Shown here: in pieces, positions 1 to 8,203 of the stretch | How the letters are laid out: each line of letters opens with the position of its first letter | Numbering within the stretch: the stretch's first letter is position 1 | Translations under genes and position numbers: made by a program | The notes under the pieces: generated by a model | The model's input: the letters and a program-made list of their open reading frames with translations, nothing else | Database searches by the model: none | Told to the model about the DNA's origin: nothing | Origin: Nocardioides sp. | Lineage (GTDB): Bacteria; Actinomycetota; Actinomycetes; Propionibacteriales; Nocardioidaceae | Direction of reading: 5' to 3' | Length of the DNA stretch: 45,068 bases | NCBI RefSeq assembly: GCF_025964975.1 | Contig: NZ_JAOPXV010000131.1 | Span: forward strand, 1-45,068

Positions 1-1057
1 TCGGGTCGCTGACCCACGTGACCTGGACGCCCTCAGCGGTGACCTTCTCGACGAGCGGCGGCAGGCCGTCGCGGATCTTCTCCGCGCCGAAGCGGGTGAT
101 GAAGGTGAGGCGGCCCGCCTCGTTGTCCGGGTTGAGCTTGGCAGCCAGGCCCAGTGCTTCGTCGGCCGTGGCGGTCGGTCCGAGCTTGCAGCCGATCGGG
201 TTGCGGATGTTGCTGAAGTACTCGACGTGGGCGCCGTCGAGCTGACGGGTGCGTTCGCCGATCCAGACCATGTGGGCCGACACGTTGTAGGGCAGCCCGG
301 TCCGCGAGTCGATACGGGTCATGGCGTGCTCGTAGTCGAGCAGCAGCGCCTCGTGGCTGGAGTGGAAGTCGACGCGGTGGAACTCGTCCGGGTCGGCACC
401 GATGGCCTTCATGAAGGTCAGGGCCCGCTCGATCTCGCCTGCGACCAGCTCGTAGCGCTGGGCATACGGCGACTCGCGCACGAAGTCGTTGTTCCAGGTG
501 TGCACCTGACGCAGGTCGGCGAAACCACCGGTGACGAACGCCCGGACGAGGTTGAGCGTCGCTGCGGAGGCGTTGTAGACGTCGACGAGTCGCTGCGGGT
601 CGGGGATGCGCGACTCCGGGGTGAAGTCGAAGCCGTTGACCGCGTCGCCGCGGTAGGCGGGCAGCGTCACCGGACCGTCGGGCGTGTTGCGGGTCTCGAG
701 GTCGCTGGAGCGAGGCTTGGCGTACTGCCCGGCGAGCCGGCCGATCTTGACCACCGGCACCGAGGCGGCGTACGTCAGGACCACCGCCATCTGGAGCAGC
801 ACGCGGAGCTTGTTGCGGACGTTGTCGGCCGTCACCTCGGCGAAGGTCTCCGCGCAGTCGCCGCCCGCGAGCAGGAACGCCTCACCGCGTCCGACGGCGG
901 CGATCTTGGTCTTGAGCTCGTCGCACTCGCCCGCGAACACCAGCGGCGGAGACAGCCGGAGCTTCGCGACGGCGGCCGCGACGGCGTCCGCGTCCGGGTA
1001 GGTCGGCTGCTGGACCGGGCGCATGGCGTGCAGCTGTTCGAGGGTGGGGATGCTCAC
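1..1057 (-). CDS. aroG: Class II DAHP synthase, 3' end cut by window edge
   Basis: First enzyme of the shikimate pathway: condenses phosphoenolpyruvate and erythrose 4-phosphate to DAHP in the cytoplasm. The 352 codons present, read from a GTG at 1057, begin SIPTLEQLHAMRPVQQPTYP and include FAGECDELK, LLAGGDCAETF, KIGRLAGQYAKPRS and MVWIGERTRQLDGAHVEY, all typical of the plant-like (type II) family. The usual length is about 450-460 residues, so roughly the last 100 lie outside the window. The GTG start shares four bases (GTGA) with the stop of the degraded membrane-protein gene upstream, so transcription may arrive through that gene. Feedback control by aromatic amino acids is known in the family but cannot be judged here. 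Confidence 0.93.
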   Translation of the reverse strand, partial: MSIPTLEQLHAMRPVQQPTYPDADAVAAAVAKLRLSPPLVFAGECDELKTKIAAVGRGEAFLLAGGDCAETFAEVTADNVRNKLRVLLQMAVVLTYAASVPVVKIGRLAGQYAKPRSSDLETRNTPDGPVTLPAYRGDAVNGFDFTPESRIPDPQRLVDVYNASAATLNLVRAFVTGGFADLRQVHTWNNDFVRESPYAQRYELVAGEIERALTFMKAIGADPDEFHRVDFHSSHEALLLDYEHAMTRIDSRTGLPYNVSAHMVWIGERTRQLDGAHVEYFSNIRNPIGCKLGPTATADEALGLAAKLNPDNEAGRLTFITRFGAEKIRDGLPPLVEKVTAEGVQVTWVSDP

Positions 1058-2546
1058 CGGTCAAGAGTACGGGTGGGGAGCGCCCTATCCGACTCGCGAC
1101 CGGTGATCGGGATCTCGACGATCTCGAGCTCTGCTGTCCGGTCGAAGGAAATGCTTCGGGCGGGTGCCGCGTCGAAGAGGACCGACTCGTCCTCGCTCGA
1201 CCCCACCACGAGCGGGCCGCCCGCGAGCCCCTCGGTCACGCGGTAGACCACGCCGTCGAGGCGTGCGTGCAGGAGGTTCCGCTGGAAGTCGGGGACCCCG
1301 ATGAGCCGGTCCACCCATGGTCGGGGGTCGGGCTCGAAACGCACGAGGACGAGTGGGTCGTCCGGCTCGGGAAGCTCGAGCGACTCGCCGGCCGACACCC
1401 GCGGGGACATCAGCGTGCGCTCTCCCCCACAACGATCCGTTGCCCGCGCGTAGACGGACCAGCGCGCATCGGTGGCGACCTCCTCGAAGGTGCACAACAG
1501 GGCCAGCGTGGGGCCGGGACCCTCCCAGGCCTGGTAGCCCTGGATCATAGGTGCCAGCCTCTCGCAGCACGCGGTGGTCGGGGTCGGCGAGCAGCGCCGA
1601 GGCGTTCGCCTCGTCCAGGGTGCTGGTGTAGGCGGAATATCCCTGGAACACGGGCAACGGGTCCCAGTCCAGCTCGTGCGCCCAGGCGGCGGAGATCTCC
1701 CAGGGGTCGATCGAGACCGGATGGCCGCGCAGGGCCCCGAGCACCTCGGGGCTGATCGCGAGGTCCTCGACCAAATCACTCCTGACCTGGTCGGTTCGTC
1801 TGGCGTGCTCCGCCGGCAGCGCATCCATGGGAAGCGCTTCTGGCGACCACTGCCGCGGCGGCAGGATGGGCATGTTGACCATCATCAGCAGGCTGAGCAG
1901 CAGCGCGACTGGTGCGGCCACGCCCGGACGACGAACGGCGTGCCGGCGACGAACGCGACCAGCAGGACGAGCACGACGAGCGTGTAGCCCGGCAGCACGT
2001 GAGGTCCGTCCGGCCGGGTCAGGGCCGTCTTCATCGCGAAGAGCACGAGGCCGAGGGCGCCGAGCCGTGCTGCAAGCGGGAGACGACGTGCGTACACGAC
2101 GGCGATCGCGGCCGCCAGGGCGCCCGCGAGCATCAGCCAGACGATCCAGCTCGTCGAGGTGAACGCCATGGCGTCGTCGTACCCGCCCACGATCTCGGCG
2201 CCGGGAGCCGGAGCCAGTCCGGCAGGTCTGCCAATCGCTGCCCCGCCGCCAGCCAGAGGCCGATCGAGGCCGTGACGAACGAGCCGGCACTCAGCAGCCA
2301 CGCGCGCGGACTCCAGGTCACGAGGGTGAGGAGCCCGACCGCGGCGATGGCGAGGACCCCGTCGGAGAACTCGATCTGGAAGGCCAACGCAGCGAGCGCC
2401 GCGGTTGCGGCAAGCAGCCACGGAGCAGGTCGACGAGAGCCCGCGAGGTGCGCCAGCACTGCCGCCAGCAGGAGACCGACCGGCCGGGACCGGGAATGCG
2501 TCGTCGTCGCGGTCGCCCGCGCGGCGTCTGCCTCCTGGTCCGTCAC
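1054..2546 (-). pseudogene. Shortened, frameshifted paralogue of the adjacent polytopic membrane protein
   Basis: Three reading frames together give a protein that aligns with the gene at 2590-4410: QRLADLPDWLRL against QSLTALPRWLRL, VSIDPWEISAAWAHELDW against VSVDPWEISAVWAYDLEW, FQRNLLHARLDG against VQRNLLHATLDG, LEIVEIPI against LEIVEIPL. About 150 residues near the N-terminus, including the FVFTYGPWGF region, are missing. Reading-frame changes fall near 2204, 1908 and 1556, each explained by one missing G in a short G run. The GTG at 2546 lies 8 nt after TACTCT, the same promoter hexamer and spacing as in the paralogue. The coding quality outside the shifts is good, so recent decay or clustered sequencing errors are both possible. 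The last frame stops at 1054, overlapping the aroG start. Confidence 0.75.
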
Positions 2547-2554
2547 GTTGACCG

Positions 2555-2560
2555 AGAGTA
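2555..2560 (-). promoter_or_regulatory. -10-like hexamer TACTCT of the shortened paralogue
   Basis: TACTCT ends 8 nt before the GTG at 2546. The same hexamer at the same distance precedes the full-length paralogue, so the promoter seems to have been duplicated with the gene. Confidence 0.5.
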
Positions 2561-2589
2561 GTCAGTCGCAGTGCCGGCGGCGGCGCGAC

Positions 2590-4410
2590 CTACTCCGACT
2601 CGCGGTCGGCGAGCGGGATCTCCACGATCTCGAGCAGGCCGGCGCGGTCGAAGGAGATCCTCGTGGCAGCTGAGAGGTCGAACAAGACCGCCTCCCCCTC
2701 GGGCGCCCCGACGATGAGGGGCCCAGCGACGAACACCTCCGGCACGCGGTAGCGCTCCCCGTCGAGAGTCGCGTGCAACAAGTTCCGCTGGACTCCGGTG
2801 ACACCCAGCAACCGGTCGCCCAGCGATCTGGGCTGGGGCACGAACCGGACGGCGATCAGCGAGGAGTCCGGGGCCTCGAGGGTGACCTCTTCGTCCGCTT
2901 CCACCTCGTGGGTCGAGACGCCACGTTCCTCACCGCACCTGTCAACACCGCGGGCGAGTGCCGCCCATTCGCCATCGGTGGCCACCGCCTCGAAGTTGCA
3001 GACCAGGGCCAACGTGTACGCCGGTGTCACCCACACCGGGTTGTGGTCGTGGTCCGCCACTCGTTCGCGCAGGACGCGTCGTTCCGGGTCGGACAGGAGC
3101 GCGGCAGCGTTCTCGGCATCCAGCCTCGGCGTGTAGGCACTGTACTGCTGGAAGACCGGAAGCGGACGCCACTCGAGATCGTAGGCCCAGACCGCCGATA
3201 TCTCCCACGGGTCGACGGACACGGGATGGTTCTCCAGCGCCGCCAGGACAGGTGCCGACACGTCGAGATCGGCGATGAGTTCGGCGCGCGCGGACGACAG
3301 TCGGTCGGCTCGACCCTCGCCCCAGGTGTCGGTCGTGAACGGCTCGATGCTCGTGTCTCGCGCAGGGATGACCGGCGATCCGATGGACAGCAGCAGGGAC
3401 AGGCACACCAGGATCCCTCCGCTCCCCCACCTGGCGGGTCGGGGCAGGTGCAGCCCGAGCAGGACCGTCACCACGGCGGCCACGCCCGCGTAGCCCGGGA
3501 GCAGGTGCCCGCCGTCGGGGAGGCTGAGCGCGAGCTTCGCGAAGAACAGCAGTGCACCCAGGAGTCCGAGACGCGCAGGGCAACCGAGCCCCCGCGCCGT
3601 CACGGTCGTCACTGCCGCCACCAGCACGGCGAGGACCATGAAGATCATCAGGATGTTCGCGTCGCAGTACGCCATCGCGTCGCCGTACCCCGCGACGATC
3701 TCCCACCCCAGTCGCAGCCAGCGAGGCAAGGCGGTCAGTGATTGGCCCGCCAACACCCAGAGCAAAACAAAGGCAACTGCGAACGACCCGGTGGATGCCG
3801 CCAGCGCAGTGACCCGACGCCGATGCAAGATCACGAGCAGCGCGACCATCACCAGGGTAATGAGTCCCACCGTGAGCTTCACCTGGAATAGGAAGGCGGC
3901 GACCGCCGCGACCAGGGCGAGTGCCCACAGGGGCACCCGGACGCCACGGCTCACACAGGTGAGCGTCCAGACCATGATCGCGAGCATCAGGGTCCAGTCC
4001 GGCTGACCCCCGTTGCTGATGAGCAGGGCCAGCGCACTGGCGACGACGACGCGCAGGCGCCAGGAGCGCAGCGTGTCCGCGAGCGCGGCGAACAGGAGCC
4101 CGACCGCGATCATCCTCATCGTCCCGGAGGCGACCTGCGAAGCGAGGTCGATGCCCGTCGGAGAAGCCAGGAAGCCCCAGGGCCCGTAGGTGAAGACGAA
4201 GTCCGTCCCGTGCTTGAAGCCCTCTTCGCGCGCGAGGTCCAGCCCCATCATCCAGCTGATGTCGAGGTGCCGGCGGGGGCGCTGGGCCGGCATGAAACGG
4301 CCCACTTGTTCGAGCACACCGACCAGGACGGCGAGGAAGACGATCGCGGACCTGCTCAGCTGATCCCTTCGCGCCCGTGCCGCCGTCTCCGTCCCTTCCG
4401 GCTCCCCCAC
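2590..4410 (-). CDS. Polytopic membrane protein with large C-terminal soluble domain, function unknown
   Basis: 606 residues from a GTG at 4410. A short basic N-terminus is followed by about ten hydrophobic segments up to residue ~345, then a ~260-residue hydrophilic domain rich in acidic residues. The first long loop carries DISWMMGLDLAREEGFKHG and DFVFTYGPWGF, a loop pattern seen in large multi-spanning, glycosyltransferase-like (GT-C-like) membrane proteins; I do not recognise a named family and no catalytic residue can be assigned. WLRLGWEIVAGYGDAMAY and DPWEISAVWAYDLEWRPLPV are the parts best shared with the broken downstream copy. The gene pair lies between an amino-acid permease and aroG on the same strand. 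A role in moving or adding sugars at the envelope is possible but is inference only. Confidence 0.8.
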   Translation of the reverse strand: MGEPEGTETAARARRDQLSRSAIVFLAVLVGVLEQVGRFMPAQRPRRHLDISWMMGLDLAREEGFKHGTDFVFTYGPWGFLASPTGIDLASQVASGTMRMIAVGLLFAALADTLRSWRLRVVVASALALLISNGGQPDWTLMLAIMVWTLTCVSRGVRVPLWALALVAAVAAFLFQVKLTVGLITLVMVALLVILHRRRVTALAASTGSFAVAFVLLWVLAGQSLTALPRWLRLGWEIVAGYGDAMAYCDANILMIFMVLAVLVAAVTTVTARGLGCPARLGLLGALLFFAKLALSLPDGGHLLPGYAGVAAVVTVLLGLHLPRPARWGSGGILVCLSLLLSIGSPVIPARDTSIEPFTTDTWGEGRADRLSSARAELIADLDVSAPVLAALENHPVSVDPWEISAVWAYDLEWRPLPVFQQYSAYTPRLDAENAAALLSDPERRVLRERVADHDHNPVWVTPAYTLALVCNFEAVATDGEWAALARGVDRCGEERGVSTHEVEADEEVTLEAPDSSLIAVRFVPQPRSLGDRLLGVTGVQRNLLHATLDGERYRVPEVFVAGPLIVGAPEGEAVLFDLSAATRISFDRAGLLEIVEIPLADRESE

Positions 4411-4418
4411 GAGGGAGG

Positions 4419-4424
4419 AGAGTA
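4419..4424 (-). promoter_or_regulatory. -10-like hexamer TACTCT
   Basis: TACTCT sits 8 nt before the GTG at 4410 and no Shine-Dalgarno sequence is visible between them, so a leaderless or nearly leaderless transcript is expected. Confidence 0.5.
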
Positions 4425-4476
4425 GTTCAGAACCCGTTCCGCTGTTCGTCGAAGACCAACAGCGACCGGTGTGCGC

Positions 4477-5931
4477 CTACTTCTCCAGGTGCTCGATGTC
4501 ACGGAAGCCCGTCTTCTTGGCCCGGATGCCCCGGTTGGTCAGCCAGGTCAGCACCCACAGCACCACCCCGACACCGAGCAGGATGCCCGCGATCTCGTAC
4601 TGCTGGAGCTGGTCGTCGCTCCGGGCCCATGGACCGGCCAGGAAGGCGCAGGCCACGGCTCCGAGGTAGGGGAGCACGGTCGGGGCCTTGAAGTGCTGGT
4701 GGTCCACGGGCTGCTTGCGCAGGACGAGGACCGCGATGTTGACGACCGTGAAGACGCACAACAACAACAGCGCAGTCGTCCCGCCGAGCAGCGCCACCGA
4801 GGTGGCGCCGTCCACGGACGCGGTGGCGCGCACCACGTAGATGATGAGCCCGAAGGAGATCGCGGTCGTGAAGAGGATCGAGACCCAGGGCGTACGGCGG
4901 CGCGGGTGGACCTTGCCGAAGGCGCGGGGCAGCACGTCCTGGTTGGCCATGCCGTAGAGCAGCCGGCTCGCCATCAGCATGTTGATGAGGGCCGAGTTGG
5001 CCACGGCGAACATGCCGATGAAGGGAAAGATCGTGTCGAAGGGCAGGTCGGGCGCGCCGGCCGCGACCACCTGGGTCAGGGCCTGTCCCTTCTGCGGGTC
5101 GACCAGGTCCCCGACCGGGACCAGGGCCACCGCCGTGATCGAGACGAGGAAGTAGATCAGGCCGGTGACGCCCAGGCCGGTGAGCATCATCCTGGGGAAG
5201 TCACGGATGGGGTCATGGCACTCCTCCGCCATGTTGACGGAGTCCTCGAAACCGACCATGGCGAAGAACGCGAGCGACGTGGCGGCGGTAATGGCGAAGA
5301 ACGTGCTCTTGTCGCTGGGACTCTCGAAGACCACGACCCGGGAGAAGTCCGCGTTGCCCTGGGTCACGGCCCACAGCCCGATGAAGATGATCATCAGCAG
5401 GCCCGAGAGCTCGACCAGGGTGAGCACGACGTTGGCCTTGACGCTCTCGCCGACCCCGCGGAAGTTGACGGCAGCCACCAGCGCCATGAAGGCCAGCGCG
5501 ATGAGCAGGATTCCGGTGCCACCGACCTCGAAGCCGAGGCCGAAGCCGTCGTTGAGGAAGCCGGCGAACGCGTTGGAGGCCGTCGAGGCGGAGGTGATGC
5601 CGGAGCACATGACGGTGAATGCGACCAGGAACGTCAGGAAGTGGATCCCGAAGGCCTTGTGCGTGTAGAGCGCCGCGCCGGCCGCCTGCGGATACTTCGT
5701 GACCAGCTCGAGGTAGGAGAAGGCGGTGATCGTCGCGACGACGAAGGCGACGAGGAAGGGGGCCCAGGCTGCCCCGCCGACCTCAGCCGCGACGGAGCCG
5801 GTCAACGCATAGACGCCGGTCCCCAGGATGTCACCGACGATGAACAACAACAGCAGCTTGGGTCCCATCACCCGGACCAGGTCGGGCTCGGGACCGCTGA
5901 CGTCCTGGTGCACAGTGCTGTTGGTGGGCAT
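4477..5931 (-). CDS. APC-superfamily amino-acid permease
   Basis: 484 residues from the ATG at 5931, chosen because AGGAG lies six bases upstream and because the longer frame (to 6069) adds a low-complexity Arg/Pro stretch unlike permeases. Twelve or more hydrophobic segments; the first helix contains the broken-helix motif GDILGTGVYALTG that forms the substrate site in this superfamily, and FFAMVGFEDSVNMAEE is the conserved helix 6 region. Expected to import amino acids or related cations by proton symport across the cytoplasmic membrane; the substrate cannot be read from the sequence. It is transcribed away from the gene at 6050, and a perfect 12-bp palindrome lies just upstream of its start. 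Confidence 0.88.
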   Translation of the reverse strand: MPTNSTVHQDVSGPEPDLVRVMGPKLLLLFIVGDILGTGVYALTGSVAAEVGGAAWAPFLVAFVVATITAFSYLELVTKYPQAAGAALYTHKAFGIHFLTFLVAFTVMCSGITSASTASNAFAGFLNDGFGLGFEVGGTGILLIALAFMALVAAVNFRGVGESVKANVVLTLVELSGLLMIIFIGLWAVTQGNADFSRVVVFESPSDKSTFFAITAATSLAFFAMVGFEDSVNMAEECHDPIRDFPRMMLTGLGVTGLIYFLVSITAVALVPVGDLVDPQKGQALTQVVAAGAPDLPFDTIFPFIGMFAVANSALINMLMASRLLYGMANQDVLPRAFGKVHPRRRTPWVSILFTTAISFGLIIYVVRATASVDGATSVALLGGTTALLLLCVFTVVNIAVLVLRKQPVDHQHFKAPTVLPYLGAVACAFLAGPWARSDDQLQQYEIAGILLGVGVVLWVLTWLTNRGIRAKKTGFRDIEHLEK

Positions 5932-5949
5932 GGCCGCTCCTGGAGTCGC

Positions 5950-5961
5950 GCTGACGTCAGC
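5950..5961. promoter_or_regulatory. 12-bp perfect palindrome upstream of the permease
   Basis: GCTGACGTCAGC is self-complementary, centred 24 bp upstream of the permease ATG in the divergent intergenic region 5932-6049. Its place fits an operator for a dimeric regulator of the permease; the regulator is not identifiable here. Confidence 0.4.
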
Positions 5962-6037
5962 ACACTCTGGCGGTGGGCGAGGGCGAAGGCAAGCACCGCC
6001 GGGACCTTTGTCCCAGCCGAACGCTGCCACCGCCCCG

Positions 6038-6043
6038 TATCGT
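6038..6043 (+). promoter_or_regulatory. -10-like hexamer TATCGT
   Basis: TATCGT ends 6 nt before the GTG at 6050 with no Shine-Dalgarno sequence, a leaderless arrangement. It supports GTG 6050 as the true start. Confidence 0.5.
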
Positions 6044-6049
6044 CCACCC

Positions 6050-6826
6050 GTGAGCCTGTTCCGTCGCATCCAGCGAGGCCGCTGTGCCTACTACGAGCAC
6101 ATCGAGGACCTGCGGGACCTGATCGTCGAACCGGCAGCGGCCCGGTGGCGTCCGGACGCACAGCTCACGATCGGTGCGCTCCTCGACCGAGGCGCCATGG
6201 GGGTCCATGCACTTCACGGACGCCGGCGACGTGCCGGGAAGGCCGCAACACGCGGCGGGACGTGGGACTACATGCTGTGGCTGGGTGAGGTGACCCGGTT
6301 CGCGTACGACGATGACGCCGACCTGGCGATCGAGGACGCGATCACCGCCCGACCGGGCGTGGACGTCGCGGCGTGGGAGGACAACGAGGTCGTCCTCATC
6401 GGTGCCCCCAGTCTGTGCCCGGACGGTGTCCTGGCCGCAGCGGCCCGAGCCCTCGTCGACCCCCGGGTCAAGGGCCGCACCGACGTCCCGACTGGGGCTG
6501 ACGTGTCCGATCGGGAGCACCTCGAGGACTACGAGCACCTCGTCGCCGTCCTGAGAGCGGAGACCGGACGCCGCCGTCAGCGACCCGGCACCCGCTTTCC
6601 CTCGATGGACACTCTCGGCCGACCGATCCTGATCTCGGAGTGGATGGCGGCGGAGCACGATGCGATGCGACATGCCGTCAACGACCTGCGGGTCGCGCGG
6701 GGTCTGGAGCCGATCTTCGGCGACGTCATCGCTCGCGCCGAAGCGGCCGCCCAGGAGCACTCGGACTACGTCAGCAGGTATGCGCTGGGTTGCGCCGCGC
6801 TCACGCGCGACTCTCCCCCCGCCTAG
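6050..6826 (+). CDS. Conserved hypothetical protein, about 258 residues
   Basis: Starts at GTG 6050 (SLFRRIQRGRCAYYEHIEDL), chosen over an upstream ATG because the earlier codons overlap the permease gene and read as shadow sequence, and because TATCGT lies 6 nt upstream. Soluble, mixed charge, no signal peptide or membrane segment. A cluster of Arg/Lys residues occurs at HALHGRRRRAGKAA and a tryptophan-rich part at GGTWDYMLWLGEVTRFAYDD. I do not recognise the family and can assign no function. It converges on pfp with a 15-bp gap. Confidence 0.7.
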   Translation: MSLFRRIQRGRCAYYEHIEDLRDLIVEPAAARWRPDAQLTIGALLDRGAMGVHALHGRRRRAGKAATRGGTWDYMLWLGEVTRFAYDDDADLAIEDAITARPGVDVAAWEDNEVVLIGAPSLCPDGVLAAAARALVDPRVKGRTDVPTGADVSDREHLEDYEHLVAVLRAETGRRRQRPGTRFPSMDTLGRPILISEWMAAEHDAMRHAVNDLRVARGLEPIFGDVIARAEAAAQEHSDYVSRYALGCAALTRDSPPA

Positions 6827-6841
6827 CAATGACGGGGCCGG

Positions 6842-7870
6842 TCAGCCGAAGAAGACCTGGGCCTCGGCATACTCCGCCTCGCTGACGAGCTTGAGCTCGC
6901 CGGTGCCTTCGATGAGCGGCAGTCGCTCGATCCGGGTGCCCTTCAGCGCCATCATCGTGCCGAAGTCCCCCTCCGCGACCGCGTCGATCGCCTGCAGTCC
7001 GAAGCGCGTCGCCAACCAGCGGTCGAACGCGGTGGGCGTGCCACCGCGTTGGATGTGTCCGAGGACGACGGCTCGCGCCTCCTTGCCGGTGCGGTTCTCG
7101 ATCTCGCTCGCGAGCCGGTCACCGATCCCCCCCAGACGGACGTGACCGAAGGCATCCTTCTCCCCCGACACGAGCGTCATCTCGCCGCCCGTGCGCGGGA
7201 CGGCCCCCTCGCTCACGACGATGATCGGGGCGTACTGGCTCTCGAACCGGGTCTGCACGCGGTTGCAGACGTCCTCGATGTCGAAGGGCTGCTCGGGGAT
7301 CAGCACCATGCTGGCACCACCCGCGATGCCGCTGTGCAATGCGATCCAGCCTGCGTGCCGGCCCATCACCTCCACCACGAGCACGCGGTGGTGCGACTCC
7401 GCGGTCGTGTGCAGCCGGTCTATCGCCTCCGTGGCGACGTTGACGGCCGTGTCGAAGCCGAAGGTGAAGTCGGTGCCCGACAGGTCGTTGTCGATGGTCT
7501 TGGGGACGCCCACCACCTTCACGCCGAGGTCCGCGAGCTTGGTCGCCACACCCAGGGTGTCCTCGCCGCCGATCGCCACGAGGGCGTCGACGCCGTCCTT
7601 GGCGAGGTTGGCCCGGATCTGCTCGACGCCGTTGTCCAGCTTGAACGGGTTGGTCCGGCTCGAACCCAGGATCGTGCCGCCGCGAGGCAGGATCCCCCGG
7701 CACTGGGCGATGCCCAGCTCCATCGTCTGGCCCTCGAGGGGGCCCTTCCAGCCATCGCGGTAGCCGACGAACTCGAAGCCGTGCGTCGTGACGCCCTTGC
7801 GGACGACCGCGCGGATCACCGCGTTGAGTCCTGGGCAGTCGCCGCCTCCGGTGAGCACTCCGACGCGCAT
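6842..7870 (-). CDS. pfp: 6-phosphofructokinase, pyrophosphate-dependent type
   Basis: 342 residues; phosphorylates fructose 6-phosphate in glycolysis. Family motifs are intact: GVLTGGGDCPGLNA at the phosphoryl donor site, GGEDT at 101-105, PKTIDNDL at 123-130, VEVMGRHAGWIA and the sugar-site histidine loop HIQRGGTPTAFDR. Asp104 and Lys124 occupy the two positions that in ATP-dependent enzymes are glycine, and this pair marks pyrophosphate users (as in the Amycolatopsis methanolica enzyme), so reversible PPi-dependent activity is predicted. The ATG at 7870 has a GGGAGAAG ribosome site. Upstream are a TAGGGT -10 hexamer and a 14-bp palindrome that covers the expected transcription start, suggesting repression by a sugar-responsive regulator. 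Confidence 0.93.
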   Translation of the reverse strand: MRVGVLTGGGDCPGLNAVIRAVVRKGVTTHGFEFVGYRDGWKGPLEGQTMELGIAQCRGILPRGGTILGSSRTNPFKLDNGVEQIRANLAKDGVDALVAIGGEDTLGVATKLADLGVKVVGVPKTIDNDLSGTDFTFGFDTAVNVATEAIDRLHTTAESHHRVLVVEVMGRHAGWIALHSGIAGGASMVLIPEQPFDIEDVCNRVQTRFESQYAPIIVVSEGAVPRTGGEMTLVSGEKDAFGHVRLGGIGDRLASEIENRTGKEARAVVLGHIQRGGTPTAFDRWLATRFGLQAIDAVAEGDFGTMMALKGTRIERLPLIEGTGELKLVSEAEYAEAQVFFG

Positions 7871-7891
7871 CTTCTCTCCCTCATCGCTGGA

Positions 7892-7905
7892 TTTGATCGA
7901 TCAAA
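7892..7905. promoter_or_regulatory. 14-bp perfect palindrome, likely operator of pfp
   Basis: TTTGATCGATCAAA is exactly self-complementary with a central CG, the general look of LacI-family operators. It begins at the last base of the TAGGGT hexamer and spans the predicted +1 of pfp, 22 bp upstream of its start codon. Binding there should block transcription initiation; the protein that binds is unknown. Confidence 0.5.
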
Positions 7906-7910
7906 CCCTA
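7905..7910 (-). promoter_or_regulatory. -10-like hexamer TAGGGT of pfp
   Basis: TAGGGT on the minus strand, 34 nt before the pfp ATG, leaves room for a short leader that carries the GGGAGAAG ribosome site. It abuts the 14-bp palindrome. Confidence 0.45.
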
Positions 7911-7978
7911 GTCATGCCGCGGCGCGGTGGGAAGGGGTGGCGCCGGTCCGCAGCAGACGTCGCGTCGGCCACTACGGA

Positions 7979-8203
7979 ATGGCCATGCAGTTGGGATTCT
8001 TGGGCGTCGTTGCGGCTCTCCTGGTGCTGTGGATGGCCCTGGAGAACAAGTGCACAGCGATCGACACACGGCTCGCTCGGATGGAGCGGTTGCGGCAGCG
8101 CATCGCGGAGCACATCACCGGCGCCGACCTGGCTGCGGCCAGGGCTGCGGTCGACGGGATCGACCGCGGCGATTCCCCGGGCCCCACTAGGCTCGACGCA
8201 TGA
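7979..8203 (+). CDS. Small single-span membrane protein
   Basis: 74 residues from ATG 7979 (a second ATG is at 7985). One hydrophobic segment, LGFLGVVAALLVLWMAL, is followed by a charged helical tail (ARMERLRQRIAEH). The stop TGA overlaps the next ATG as ATGA, which suggests translational coupling to the DUF1028 gene, though that gene also has its own -10 hexamer inside this reading frame. No family recognised, and the absence of a clear ribosome site keeps confidence moderate. Confidence 0.5.
   Translation: MAMQLGFLGVVAALLVLWMALENKCTAIDTRLARMERLRQRIAEHITGADLAAARAAVDGIDRGDSPGPTRLDA
8188..8193 (+). promoter_or_regulatory. -10-like hexamer TAGGCT
   Basis: TAGGCT ends 6 nt before ATG 8200, predicting a leaderless transcript of the DUF1028 gene that starts within the end of the upstream small reading frame. 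Confidence 0.5.

Noticed and set aside
4471..6288. 605-codon plus-strand frame opposite the permease
   Set aside because: Composition is Asp/Glu/Arg/Gln-rich noise antisense to clear membrane helices of the permease, with no family motifs.
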